From Monocercomonoides exilis (Eukaryota > Preaxostyla > Oxymonadida > Polymastigidae): DNA of 64,000 nucleotides. The position numbers were made by a program, and so were the translations under genes. Where the stretch lies: NCBI GenBank assembly GCA_001643675.2, contig LSRY02000014.1, positions 2,501-66,500 on the forward strand. Reading direction: 5' to 3'. Positions 11,819 to 23,686 of this stretch are shown here, in pieces (the first letter of the stretch is position 1; the number at the start of each line of letters is the position of its first letter). Under the pieces are notes generated by a model. It was given only the letters and a program-made list of their open reading frames with translations, was not told the DNA's origin and ran no database searches.

Positions 11819-12529
11819 TATTTTATTTTATTTTTTAATGAATTCTTGCGTTACTCAATTCGATTAAATAAAAACGAAAAAAATAAAAACGAAAAATTTT
11901 TTCAAAATGAATTGAAATAGTTTTAGAAAGATCTTGCAATCCATTATTAAACAAAATTTTTATATTGTAATGGGTGTAATCAAAATTGTTAATTGTTTAA
12001 CAGTTGAATCATGATATATTAAATGCTGTTGACTTCGAATTTCATTTATAGTTGAAACATATATTTGAGGCGGATTGCATGTTTTTTAATTTTCGCAAGT
12101 TTCATTAATATCTCCAAAAAGATATCCTTTTTTTAAACAATTATTTAAGTTTCGTATTTTTTTGAAATGAATAAGCATTTCTTATTTGCTGATAATTTTC
12201 CTCAATTGCAAATTTCACAAGTGGTGGCTGAATGAGCTTGACTAAATGCAAATCTGAAAAAAATTGGTTTTTGAAAGTTTGTTCAATTTCTTTGTGTTTT
12301 TGAAATTTCATTGTATTATTTTGGTATAGACTTATGTTGATTTTAAGAAATAAAGGAAATATAAAGTTGACGATTGTCCAATAATTCATATTTTCAAAGA
12401 AAAATAAGGATTTCATGTGTTTGAAAGTTGTTTGAGTTATTAATGTTTTCACTGCAAATTTTCTTATTTATTTCAACTGTTTGATTAGAAATATATCTCA
12501 GAAGAAACGAAGAGATGCAAAGTTATTGA

Positions 12530-12971
12530 GAATGATACAATGAGAAAAGATCCGAAGGCATTTGAAATGGTGACGATGGAGATGTCGCCTGAGGAGCAGT
12601 GAAGGAGAGCAGAGAGGGAGACAGAGAAGAAAAACGATGAGAGGATGAAGAAGATGGTGCATGAAAAAAGTTTGGGACACTCGGAGTCATCAGAGCATTT
12701 ATTGAGTGAGAGTGGCTTAACAGAATACATCTTGGGAAGAGATTCAGACAAGATTACTGAATGGGCATTGGAGAAGGTTGAGGAAGAAGAGATAAGGAAG
12801 AGAACACATTCTCCTTCTATTTTATCCACTTCGTCAACTGACACATCAGACACAGACACAACATTTGTTCGATCAGAGAGTCTGTGCCTGACCACCTCTT
12901 CAATGTCGAATCTGGTGGATGCAATGGCTTGTTCATCGGCAAGTTCCAAGTATATGGACCATCGAAAATAA
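12530..12971 (+). pseudogene. Pseudokinase cassette relic 1
   Basis: Fragment of the cytoplasmic tail shared by the beta-helix receptors. In order it shows MEMSPEEQ, a TGA, an acidic/basic helix, LGHSESSEHLLSESG, WALEKVEEEEIRKR, a Ser/Thr/Asp stretch, TFVRSESLC and NLVDAMACSS, and then becomes unrelated sequence. The same order is seen at 27957-28685 and 57270-57965. The TGA at about 12599-12601 and the abrupt loss of similarity after MACSS show that it is truncated and dead. No ectodomain or membrane segment precedes it; the upstream DNA is AT-rich and noncoding. Confidence 0.7.
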
Positions 12972-13700
12972 TATCTTTTCACACATTGAACACAAGAAAA
13001 TATTATTACAATTAATTATAAATTAGTTTTATCTGTCGAAAATATTTTATTCAAAACTTTGTTTTTTATTGTTTGATCAATCCCATATTAATATTTTTAT
13101 TATTCTGAAAACAAAAATTAACCTGCGAGCGGGATGAGCTGCGAAAATGCTTATCAATCTCATTTGTGTGGTTACACACATTATTGTCTTTCACTGACTG
13201 CTAACTTTATGTACTATTCCTTGAAAAGAAATTTATGGTTTTATATTTGTGTTCAATTTGCCATTTTTATTCAAATTCAACAAGTTTATTTTCTAACAAG
13301 TTATTTATTTGGATTATTACACCAAAAATAATTCTTATTCGAAAAAAAATAATTCGAATTCGAAAAAAAAATAATTCAATTTCGAAAAAGAATATTTCAA
13401 ATTCGAAAATTATTAATTCGATTTCGAAAGTACCTAAATTTTTTCAAACAAATTCTATGTTCATAATATTGCGATTGAAAGAGTTTCATTATGTTGTTTT
13501 TTGATGTTCTTTTCAAAAAAAAAATACAAATTTATTTTGATGTTTGTTTTTGATTATTCATTGACAGATTGGTTGAAAGGAATGTTAATATTGTTTTCAA
13601 AAAAAAATTTAAGTGAAGAAAAGAAAACAATAAAAAGAAAAACTTCACTCATTCATTTTAAAAATACAAAAAATAAAAATTAAAAAAAAAAAGCAATTAA
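12972..13700. other. AT-rich spacer with a TTCGAA-based tandem repeat
   Basis: No gene is visible. The only structure is a degenerate tandem array at about 13335-13432, listed separately. Confidence 0.5.
13335..13432. repeat. Degenerate tandem repeat, about 21-bp unit with TTCGAA core
   Basis: Four to five copies of a unit like ATTCGAAAAAAAATAATTCGA. Each unit joins the next through the palindrome TTCGAA or a one-base variant. The array sits just beyond the 3' end of the broken transposase at 13.7-15.3 kb. Confidence 0.7.
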
Positions 13701-15303
13701 TTAGTCAACATCCATATCGTTATTTTTTTCATTTTCATGAATTGTTTCCTGTGACTTATTTGAATCAGGAACCTCAATCACAGAAGAAGGAAGTTCAGGG
13801 TCTTTATGAGAAGAGAAATGTGCATTAACTTGTTCAAAGTTGTGATGAACGTTACAAGGAGATATAGCAGAAGAAGCAGAAGCAGATGCCGATGAACAAG
13901 GTACAATTTGGTTATCTTCTAGTTCGTCAGTAATATCTTCAATTCGTATCTCGCCATCATCCAGTCGTTGAAAGTTAAACACTTCTCTCAAATCCTTTCC
14001 TTGTTGTGTCAAAGGAAGATAGTGACATTTAACCATGTTTATGCAACTTGCAACTTCCGTTCTTGTGATATTGACCAGTGATTTGTATAAATGAATAATC
14101 GGTTGTTCACTGGAACGAACTGTCGTTGGAATAGATAATCGAGATTTCCAAATACCAAATACGAATTCAATGGGATTCAACTCACAGCTGTTTGGAGCAG
14201 TGTTGAGAACTTCGTAATTCTTTGATGATATTAAATCAGTAACTTTTTTTGATTTGTGCAATCCCACATTATCCATCACGAAAACGCAAGAACTTTTATC
14301 GAATATTTGTAACTTTTCCATTGGTGATAGCAAGAACACTCGAAAGCTTTGATCGTTAACAGTTCCATCGGCAAATGTCACATGCGTTATCCCGAAGAAT
14401 TCACAAATCGCTGTAATTGCAGTCACCGTTTCCACTTTTGTTTTTATCTCTGTTTTGAATGCATCTCTGACCCACTGGAGAGCGTCCTTCTGTTTGCAGT
14501 TCAAGCGATTTAAATCCAGTCTCATCGATGAAAATTATCATTTTTCCACCATCTTGCTTTTGAAGAAATCTTTGCACGTATTCTTTCCTGAGTTGCATTG
14601 TCTTTTCGTTTGCTCTCGCTTTTTCATATTTTCTTAATCTTTTCACAGAGAACACCTGACATTCATGTTCTTCCATTTTTTTTTTTTTTTTTGATTTCAA
14701 GTGCTTTGCAATCGCTGAAGCTGATGGCTCTGATGTGCAAACATCTGCAACTGAACTTGCCAATTCTTTTGCTGTAACCGTTGGTTTTCGTAATATTATT
14801 TTTGCCATTATTTTAGATGCCTCTTTTGTTATCTTCTCGTAAACCTTTCCTCCTCGCTGTTTAGGAGGCTCATCTTCGTGCTAAATTTTTGAAACTGTTG
14901 ATATACTCACGTTGTATTTTTCCGATAATTCAGCGAGAGTTTTCCCTTCCTGCTTGTCGGCTTTTAGCAAGTTCCTCATGTTATACAGTAGCATGTTGTA
15001 CTTTTTTTTCTCTTTTGCATTGATCTTTGGCACCACAGCTTTTTTCGGGCGTCCTCGCTTCCTTTTTGTTTTTGTAACTTCACATTCAACTAATTGGAGG
15101 CAATCATCAGGAATGTTAATAGGTTCAGGTTCAATTGCAAGTGGAATTTGACGGGTTTTTTCTTCTATGACTTCTTCTAATTCTTGCGAAGATCTTTTAA
15201 GTTTTGAGTTGATTTTATCAGTTGTGTAATGCAAGGCTGATTTCTGTAATCTTTGATCCAACTCTTCAATAGTGTGCTTTTCCTTTTCGTAAATTTGGCT
15301 CAT
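13701..15303 (-). pseudogene. Tc1/mariner-like transposase, broken
   Basis: The minus strand from the ATG at 15303 encodes, in order, a Lys/Glu-rich N-terminus, an AT-hook-like KRGRPKK, a helix-turn-helix (LAELSEKYNVSISTVSK), a second helical DNA-binding region, and a DDE catalytic domain. The catalytic acids are in FIDETGF, VFVMDNVGLHKS and APNSCELNPIEFVFGIWK, the last being the usual D/E signature of IS630-Tc1 enzymes. A Ser-rich tail ends at a TAA at 13701. There are two lesions. One is a TAG at about 14879-14881 inside the DNA-binding part, with the same frame continuing on the far side. The other is a frameshift near 14450-14480 between the first catalytic Asp and the second. A single T-run and A-run neighbour the breaks. 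I could not find terminal inverted repeats. The enzyme cannot be made without readthrough and frameshifting. Confidence 0.85.
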
Positions 15304-15471
15304 ATGAAATTTTTTTCATTCCCATTATTTAGAAATTCAAATATAGTAATTTATTTTCCATATTGATATTAAACTGTGAATTGCTCAGTAGTTATAATTC
15401 TTCACTGAAAATTTTTTGTCATGAATTTGTGGGATTTACTCACCATGTAACCCACCAGTTTCATATGAAAG

Positions 15472-15535
15472 TCAAATGGAGGAGAAACCTCCCCATTTCC
15501 CCCCCCCCCCCCCCATTAGAAACAGGTTTCATGTC
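15472..15535. repeat. GC-rich hairpin with C16 tract
   Basis: AAATGGAGGAGAAACCTCCCCATTT forms a near-perfect stem and is followed by sixteen C residues at 15499-15514. A comparable cluster (GGAGGAG, C7 runs, AGATTAG) lies at 53685-53770, also just upstream of a transposase. Confidence 0.55.
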
Positions 15536-17008
15536 AAAATACATTTATTTGTGTATAAGAAAAAATTATAAATACAAAAAATGAAGTGAAAAATATAAAT
15601 AGCAGGATGAAAAGTTATTATGATCTAATATGAAAAATACAAAATGAAACAAAAAATATTTTTAAATTGAGTTTATAACAGTCCAAATTTTTGTTAAAAA
15701 ACATTAATTCAACTTGAAGTTATGAAAAAAAAGATGAAAATTATTTCTGATATCAAATAACAAAGATTGAGAACGATCAATTTCTTTGTATTATATGCAA
15801 ACTTGAATAATAATTAAAAAGTGATTCAAACAAGATAAAAACAAAAAATTGACTTTATTTATTGTTTGAAAAAAATAATCAATAAATTTCCTAATAAAAT
15901 AATGTATTCATAACTTTTTCATCTTCTTCTTCTTCTCTCAATCCCTTCGTCGTGCTCTTTCACATCCAGTCACAACATATCCAATCAGCAACAATCTAAA
16001 AATATATTCTTATCTCTCCATTTCTTTGTTTTCTATCCTTTATCTCATTATACATCAATCACCTCCTTTTCTTCATCTTTCCCTGCCTCTTCCAAAAAAC
16101 ACACTTTTCTTCTCATAAAAGTTACCCCCTTTTCATATGAACACTTCAGAATATTCTTCTTCTGTCCCGCTTTTGCCCTCTTTTCTTTCTTTTCAAATTC
16201 CATATCTCCAATCAACAATAAGCCCTCCTTCATCATCTCCAGTCACTTCTCTACATATTTTCTACATTTTCTTCTATAAATCTCTGCATGTTCCTTCCCC
16301 ATCCCTTTGTCTCAGAATTTCTTCCATTCAAAAACCCCTCTTGAAATATTAACATTCAAAAAAACACCCAACTCCCACCCCCTGCCACAAATAATCCTCT
16401 TCCATCTCTTCTCTGCCCCATATCCCTCATGTGCCATGCGTTGATGAGATAGACATCAAATATTGATTTTGGTGGTTGAGAATATTATTAAAGGAGATGA
16501 TCATGCCAAAAACAGAAAAAACCCCTCTGGACATCCACCACAACGTGTACGGGCTGAAAAGACCCTCCAGTGAGATACACGATGTATTTTGTGGAGATGC
16601 ATTCCATGCTGTATTCAACCATTCTGAGACTGAAATAAAGAGATTGATTTATTTTGAATGATGATGGCTGTGGAAATGAGGCTGTTTGGCAAAAATAACA
16701 GGTGAAAAGCGGTTTGGTATTATTTTATTTATTTTTATATGAATATTAGCCTGTTGATGTTTTTTGTGTTGTTTTCAGGGCAGGAGGTGGAAAGGAATTA
16801 AAATGAACGAAAGCGGGATATCTCATTGTGCATGATGACTATGAATTGGGAGAGGAGAATCACATGGAAAGTCTGCAGCGAAAAAAGATTGAAATGGAAA
16901 TTGGCTGCTAATTTCTGAAGAAAAACAGGACGTTTAAATTCGAGAAAGATGGATACAAAACAGAAAACGCAAATTTCACAAATTTCAAAAGATCAAGAAA
17001 TTGAAGTA

Positions 17009-17254
17009 TATGAATAATTCTTTTTGAAAAGTCGCAAATATTTAATTTTCATATAAATCAATATTTTCATATTTTGCTCAAATTTATGTTTCCACTCACC
17101 AAACTTCACTAATATGTGTCCATTATTATATAATGCTATTTCATACATTCTTTTGAAGATTCGTGAGTGGAAACAGAAATTTGAGCTAAATATGAAATTT
17201 TTGATTTATTTGAAAATTAAACATTTGCGACTTTTCAAAAAGAATTACCCATAT
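17009..17254. repeat. Foldback repeat, 92-bp arms
   Basis: 17009-17100 and 17163-17254 are reverse complements over about 92 bases with roughly ten mismatches, and a 62-base loop lies between them. The arms include CTTTTTGAAAAGTCGCAAAT and TGTTTCCACTCACC. A diverged relative lies at 10365-10560. The structure resembles a foldback MITE; it could also form a long RNA hairpin if transcribed. Confidence 0.75.
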
Positions 17255-17683
17255 GTTGGAGAAATGACTTCTGAAAAGAATGGTTGATGAACATGATATT
17301 GATACGCTAGATAATTGAATGTTTTCGTTTAATATTTATCGATTTCAACTTACCAAATTCTATTCTTTTTCAATAACATTGTTTTCAATTTTCTGCATAA
17401 GATATTGATTGATTGCATATTGTTATTATTGCTTTCATGCTTTTCAAACAAGAAAACTTATGTTTTATAATGTTCATTGAATTTTCAATATTTTTTTTTG
17501 AGATTATTTATATTTCTAGATATTTGAATCAAAATCAATTGAAAACAAATTCAAATCAACAAATAATTAATAATAACAATATTTTAACGTATGTTTTATC
17601 AAATTTTTACAGTAGTATTTTCTTATTAACCAAACCCTTAATGATATATTTTTTGATCAAATGTCGGAATTTTTTTTATGATA

Positions 17684-19806
17684 CAGTCTGTTTGTAATTA
17701 ATGTTGATCTGTCCGAAAATAATGTTGATCGTACCGTAAAGTTAAAAAATAATTCCAGAGCCATTATTAATAGAGGATAAAAACAAAAGAAGAAGTGTTC
17801 ACAAACTGGTTTCTTTTTAATTGTTTCTAAAAAAATGATTGACACTTGCGATACAATAAATGAAAATACACACGTTGCATTCACGTTTACGTTTCATTTT
17901 GATTGTTCCTTTGCGATCAATGTTCGATTGTGTTTCTTTTTTTTATTTCTTGATCTTTCAATAACATCCAGTTTTAAAGAATAGGAAATAATCAAATTGT
18001 TATTGTGTTTTGTTTCAAACTTCCTGAGAGTGGAATGAGCTTGTATTTTTGATAATATTGAAATCATTTTGTATCATATTTCATTTGATGGTTCGAAATC
18101 AATAATCAATTGTTTTTCTTTGTTAATTTGCAACATGAAAGATGTAAAAAGATTTTTATTTATCATTTATGATTTTTATTTATTTTTTTTTTTTAAAGAC
18201 TATTCACATTCACTATTATTGTTTGAAAAATTTATCATTGGAATATATCTGACTTTATTTCGATTTATAAATAGAGAAATATGAAACATATAAACTTTTT
18301 CATCATTTTCGTTTTTTATTCTATCAATTTTTTAACTTCTAAACAAAACAAAGAATATCCATGATTATTCTTTTTTATTTTCTTTAATATGTGAATATTG
18401 AAAATGTTAAAACTGGTTGAAATGAAAAAAGTCAAAGATTGTGAGAAAAACATAACAAATCCTTTTTTCCCAAAACCAAAGCACACACATCTTTATCCAG
18501 ATGCATGATTGTTTTTCCAACTTCGCGTGCTGAAATTTTTTGAAAAGTTTGAAGCATCACCGATATAAAATGAGATTTATCCTCCCATTTCAACGAGTTT
18601 TCTTCAACTTGGGCTTTCCAGATTCCAAAAATGTTTTCGATAGGATTTAGATCAGGGGAGTAAGCTGCATTAAACAGAACTTTGTGTCCAGACTGTAAAA
18701 TAATTTCGTCTGTATTCACATGATGAATCGACACATTATCCATGACAATAACTGATGATTCAAATGATTTTATGGATAGCAAGAATCTTTTCAAATACGC
18801 TTCAAATAGTTCGTGGTTTATTGTTCCTCGAATCACTTCTGTGTATCCCATTCCGTTCATTGAGATTGAAGTAATTGCAGTGATAGATTGAAACAAAGGA
18901 GGAGGAGGTACAAGCACTTTCTCTCCCTTTTCCGACCATTTGTACTTTCTAATGCAGCTTATATTCCAAGAAGTCTCGTCAATAAAAAAGGAACAGCACC
19001 GTCCCGCTGATATTGGAAAAGCTTCTCCACAAAGTGTATTCTTTGGAGTTTGTTTTCTTCAGAATTACCAGCTGACGGTCGAACAGTAATTCTTTTAAAA
19101 GAAAACAACGGAAACTTGTGTGTCTCACTGTTTCTTTCTATCAAAATTTTATTTACCGAAGATTTTCCAATAGAATGTCCTGCATTAGTCATTTCGTGCG
19201 CAACTTTTCTCAAAGTTGTCAGCGGGTTAAGTTTCATTTTTTCTCTAACTATTTGATTCAAAGTGTCATTATCAACTATTCTTTTCCTTCCTCTTTTTAT
19301 AAACGGTTGTGTAATGTCCACACCGACTTGCAACTTTGATAAATACCTTGCAGTTGTAATTGTAGTTAGCAAGCATTCTTTGGCATACCACGATTCTGTC
19401 TTTGCCTGACCATGAACACGAAACAAATCCGTTAGTTTTCTTCTTTTTTCCAATGAAGCTGGAGTGTAGGGTTTTTTGTTGATAAACGTTTCAGAATCAA
19501 TAGCTTTCTGTATTTGCTCGCTTTTTTGTGCTTCGGCTTCTTTTTTCTTCAATTCTGCTCTCATACGAATAACATGGTGAATACTGTCTTCCAGGGGATG
19601 AGTGAAGGGCATTATGACTGGCCTGACACCATATTCTTCTGCAGTTGGGACATTTTGAGTGATCAAAAAATTTTTTTGTGTTGTTCGAGCATCCAATAAA
19701 TAAATATTGCTCATAAAGATATTTTTTCTCTGTTATTATCAGATATTAAGGTTTTAAAAATTTACCACAATTGAAGGTTTGATCAACATTAATTACGGAC
19801 AGACTG
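17684..19806 (-). mobile_element. Complete Tc1/mariner-family element with TIRs and TA target sites
   Basis: The left terminus 17684-17709 begins CAGTCTGTTTGTAATTAATG. The right terminus 19781-19806 is its reverse complement over 26 bases with two mismatches. Both ends abut a TA dinucleotide (17682-17683 and 19807-19808), the hallmark target site of this superfamily. The element is 2123 bp long and carries one transposase gene on the minus strand. The right flank runs within about 20 bases into a copy of the 203-bp dispersed repeat. Confidence 0.92.
18432..19714 (-). pseudogene. Tc1/mariner transposase with one frameshift
   Basis: The start ATG is at 19714 (MSNIYLLDARTTQKN). The N-terminal half has a coiled Lys/Glu region and a paired helix-turn-helix (LNQIVREKMKLNPLTTLRKVAHEM...). 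The DDE domain follows, with FFIDETSW (first Asp), VIVMDNVSIHHV (second Asp) and AAYSPDLNPIENIFGIWK (third acid, Glu of NPIE). It ends at a TGA near 18432. One frameshift in the run CCTTTTTTATTGAC at about 18985-18995 splits the gene exactly at the first catalytic Asp: reading one frame gives FLLTRLLGI then stop, while the other gives FFIDETSW. Everything else is open, so the copy is young. A one-base sequencing error in the T run is an alternative. Confidence 0.87.
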
Positions 19807-19827
19807 TATAAAAAAAATCGCCCATAT

Positions 19828-20030
19828 CAAATGATTTCGAAAAAACCATTTTATTGTGAATTTTTATATTTCATTCAGGTTTTATTTAATTATCAATTAA
19901 TAAACCATTTCAGATATTTATCATTCAATTATCTTGAATTATTGCTAAAGATTACATAATGCATTATTCAAATAAAGAAAATAAGATTTTCCTGAAAAGT
20001 GGAAAAATCCTGATAAATAAATATTTTGAT
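19828..20030 (+). repeat. Dispersed 203-bp repeat, copy B
   Basis: Partner of 11542-11744 in the same orientation. It begins some 20 bases after the right TA of the Tc1 element and ends about 120 bases upstream of the kinesin start codon, so it occupies the kinesin promoter region. Confidence 0.75.
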
Positions 20031-20147
20031 ATTTTAAAATTGATTGTTTTCGATTATGAAATATCACTGTTGAAAACATATTATTTTTGGTTTGGAAATA
20101 ACACAAAATTTTTAGTGATCATACCACTATTTAGCGATTAAAAGTTG

Positions 20148-23100
20148 ATGTCCAAAGCTGAGAGCATAAATGTGTCCATTCGTTGCAGGCCTTTGAACAA
20201 GACAGAACTTTCTGCAAACATGGAATCGTGTGACAGAGTTTTAATTTCTCTTTCAAATCAAGTTTTTTGTTTCAACACTTGTAATTCATTTTTTTTATAA
20301 AAATTGATTTTCATTGCGCTGATGGAATTAACATTTAATTTACTTATGCATTTTTAAAAAATCATTAATTTATTTAATTATTTTTTAGAATCGTGAAGGT
20401 TGATGAAGATAATGGAGTTATTTTTGTTGAGAATCCTGAAAAGACAGATGAAACTCCAAAGCAGTTTTTTTTCGACAAAGTATTTGGCGATCAGTGTGCT
20501 TACTAATATGTCATATTGGTTGCTTTTATGGAAAAACATTACATATTTTTTTCATTTTCTTGAATATATCTTTCAATTTTTGCATTTAATGATGGAATTA
20601 TTCTTTTTTTCAGATCATTGCAATCTGTTGTATATGATAAGACATGTAGACCTATCGTTCAATGCATTCTTGAAGGATTTAACGGGACAATATTTGCGTA
20701 CGGGCAAACAGGAACAGGCAAAACTTGGTCAATGGAAGGAAAATACGATGATCCACAACTTCGTGGAATTATCCCCAATTCTTTTCATCATATATTTTCT
20801 TCAATTGGGTTAATTACAAATCGTAAATTTCTTGTGAGGGCTTCTTATTTAGAGATTTATCAGGAAGAAATACGAGATCTTCTTATTGTTGATTCAAAAG
20901 CAGCAGGCTCAACCTTGGAATTGAAGGAATCCCCTGACCACTCGGTTTATGTGCAAGGCTTGACGCAAGTTGTTGTTAAAAGCATTGAAGAAACGACAAA
21001 AGTAATGGAGCGAGGAAAGCAGGCGAGGACTGTTGGAGCAACGAAAATGAATCCTGAGTCATCGAGATCCCATTCCATCTTCACCATTACTGTAGAAATC
21101 ATCGAAATGATGCCAAATGGGAAGCCGTTTGTGAAAACAGGCAAGCTTTCTCTTGTGGATCTTGCAGGCTCTGAGCGTCAAGATAAGACAGCTGCCGAAG
21201 GGGTGCGGCTGAAGGAGGCTGCGAAGATCAATCTGTCTCTTTCGGCACTGGGGAATGTGATCAACGCGCTGACATCAGGCAACCCCAAAATACACATTCC
21301 GTATCGAGACAGCAAGCTGACTCGTCTGCTTCAGGATTCGCTGGGAGGCAACTCGCGGACAGCGATGATTGCGACTGTTGGGCCAGCTGCGTGGAACTAC
21401 AACGAGACGATCTCCACGCTGAGGTATGCGTCGCGTGCAAAGGAGATCAAAAACAAGCCGAAGGTGAACTTTCCAAAGGATGCGATGTATGCCAAGCTGC
21501 AGGACGAGATCAACTTGCTGAAGGCGAAGCTGAAGGAGATGGAAGAGCAGACGAGGCAGAAGCTGGAGCAGGCTGCGTTGGAGGCAGCGATGAAGGCAAA
21601 GGCAGAGAAGGACGGCAGAGATGATAACGATGATGAGGGCGAGGAAGAAGAGGTCGAAGAGGAACAGACAGGAGAAGATGGAGTTGTGAGGAAAGTGAAG
21701 GTGATTAAGATTGTCAAGAAGAAGAAGAAGAAGAAGAAGAGAAGCACCGAAACTCCTGCAATTGAGGAAATAGTGGAAGAGATTGTGGAAGAAGAGGAGG
21801 AAGAGGAGGAGGAGGAAGAAGAAGGAGAAGAAGGAGAAAAGCCTCCACCCGAAAAGAAGATTGTGAAAAAAATTGTCAAAGTGAAGAAAAAGAAGAGGCC
21901 ATGTGCAGATGGGCAGCCAAGTCAAGAAGAAGGAGGAAATGAAGAAGAAGGAGAGGAAGAAGGAGAGGAAGTGGAGGAAGAGGTTGAAGAAGAAGGTGAA
22001 GCAGAAGGAGGTGATGAAGAAAAGCAAAGAAAAAAGATTGGAAAGAAATCAGGTAAAAAAGGCAAAAGTAAAAAAGAAGGAGGAGAGGAAGAAGGAGAAG
22101 AAGGAGAAGAAGGAGAAAATGATCAATCAGATGATGAAGTGTCACCTGAGAAGTTGGAAGAGCTGAGGCAGAAAGAGCGGGAGATGCTGGAGCAGCAGAT
22201 GGAGCAGGAGAGGATAGCAATGGAGGCAGCAGCAAAGGAGAAGGAGGAGCAGATGGCGAAGCAGTACGAAGAGGCACAGAAAAAGCTGGCGGAAGAGCTG
22301 AAAGAGCAGACGGAGAAGGAGAAAGTGGCGATGGAGCACGAAAAGGCAGCTATTAGAGAGGAGAAGGCGAGAATAGAGAGAGAGCTGGAGGAGAGGCGAC
22401 TGGCGCACGAGGCAGCGGTGGACGAGGCAGCGAAGGAGAGAGAGAAGATAGCAGCAGAATTGGAGGAGAACAGGAAGAGGTTGGAAGAGGAGCAGCAGAA
22501 GAAGGAGGCGATTATGAAGCAGCTGGCGCTGATGGAGCAGCAGTTCATTGAAGGAGGGAAGATGATGGAGGACAAAGAGGCACTCCACCAGAAGCATCTG
22601 ACGGAGCTGGCGATGGAGCAGGAGAGGCAGCGGGAGCAGCACAGGGTGGAGATGAAGGAGAGAGAGCAGAAGGAGCGGGAATTGGTGGAGAAGTCGACGT
22701 CGCTGCAGGACTCGCTCGATCTGAAGAAGAAGCAGCTGGCGCAGCTGTGGCGGGACTTCAAGGCAGCGAAGACAGAAATACAGGAGATCAATGAGAATGC
22801 AGAGAGAGAAAAGGAAGAGCTGAACGAGAACATTCGGCAGCTGCTCGACGAAAACAAGGCGATGGAACAGAAGATGCGAGAGATGCGGTTCATTATGGAG
22901 ACATTTATTCCTGTTTCGCATCTGAAGAAGATTGAAGGGCGGGTTGTATACGATGCAGAGAAGGACGAGTTCACTCTTCTGAAGGCACATAGAGGAGATG
23001 CTGTTCTGCCATCAGTGATCAGCGGGAGAGGAATGGAGCGTCTGAGGAAGCAGGGCATCGACGAGCTGGTGGGAGAGAAAGGGGTAGAGCAGAGGAAGGT

Positions 23101-23596
23101 TGCGGGAAAAGAGGGGAAGTCATCAGCTGGTGGGCTGTCGAGGCAGAATGCTGTTAGCAGAGGAGGAAGGGAAGAGAGCAGTGAGAAGGAAAGCGAGTGG
23201 GAGATTGTGAAGCCGATTGGAATGAACGAAAGAGAGGAAGAGTCAGAAAGGACGATGTGGAACGCGGAGAGTGAAACAGACGAGGAAGAGAACGAGGAAG
23301 AAGAGGACGATGAAGAAGAAGAGGAAGATACAACTCCAGCAGCTAGGAGAAGCAGCAAGACGGGAAAATCTGCGAATGGAAGAAGGGAAGGAAAGAGCGG
23401 AACGAGAGAGAGGAAGAGGAGAGGAAGAGGAGGAAGAAGAGACGAAAGAGTTGCCAGAAGAGAAAGGAAGAAGGTAGAGAAAAGCGAGCATCAGATGGAA
23501 GTGGAGCAGAAAATGAGAGAATTGCTGGAGAAAGAGAAAGACCCAACAATGGTTCAGACGTGTGTTTTTGTATTCAATCATTTTCTTAATAAATAA
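20148..23596 (+). CDS. Kinesin-2 family motor, three exons
   Basis: The gene is join(20148-20227, 20389-20493, 20614-23596), 1055 residues. Introns 1 and 2 both begin GTGTG and end TTTTTTAG and TTTTTTTCAG, and removing them joins [19 protein letters not shown] to [12 protein letters not shown] and VFGDQ to [15 protein letters not shown], the expected start of a motor domain. Residues 92-99 are the P-loop GQTGTGKT, switch I is SSRSH near 211, and switch II is [10 protein letters not shown] near 243. The neck ([26 protein letters not shown]) is of the kinesin-2 type. Next come a long Glu/Lys-rich insert, a coiled coil to about residue 820, the tail element [17 protein letters not shown], and a charged C-terminus. 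Kinesin-2 drives anterograde intraflagellar transport along axonemal microtubules, which fits a flagellate. The stop lies inside AATAAATAA, so stop and polyadenylation signal may overlap. Confidence 0.95.
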
Positions 23597-23686
23597 TTAC
23601 ACTGTTGTTTTAAAAAAAAACTATTTGATTGCTTCACAATTATGTTTATTTATTAATAATATTCTATTCGTTTGTTCAGCTCGTCA

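Larger units (their letters stand above)
9098..12529. other. AT-rich repeat-bearing intergenic region
   Basis: More than 3 kb of very AT-rich DNA with no credible gene. It contains a 44-bp inverted repeat pair 620 bp apart (10114-10158 and 10778-10819), a foldback-like sequence at 10365-10560 related to the one at 17.0-17.3 kb, a 203-bp dispersed repeat (11542-11744), and a 63-bp GC-richer repeat (11756-11818). Open frames here are short and low in complexity. Confidence 0.55.
15304..17683. other. Intergenic region with poly-C tract, foldback repeat and an unassigned exon-like stretch
   Basis: Contains a GC-rich hairpin and a 16-base C tract (15499-15514), a pyrimidine-rich stretch at 15900-16400, and at 16500-16800 a plus-strand frame of about 52 codons starting MPKTEKTPLDIHHN. 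A GT-AG interval follows that frame (GTGAAAAG near 16700 to TTTTCAG near 16780), which hints at a former gene I cannot identify. A foldback repeat lies at 17009-17254. Confidence 0.4.

Noticed and set aside
21275-22027. 250-codon Leu/Phe-rich minus-strand frame that could pass for a membrane protein
   Set aside because: Antisense of the Lys/Glu-rich kinesin insert. The hydrophobicity comes from CTT/TTC complements of lysine and glutamate codons.
22123-23358. 411-codon Ser-rich minus-strand frame under the kinesin tail
   Set aside because: It is the antisense of GAG/GAA/AAG-rich coiled-coil codons. It has no motif, and the plus strand is a clear kinesin.
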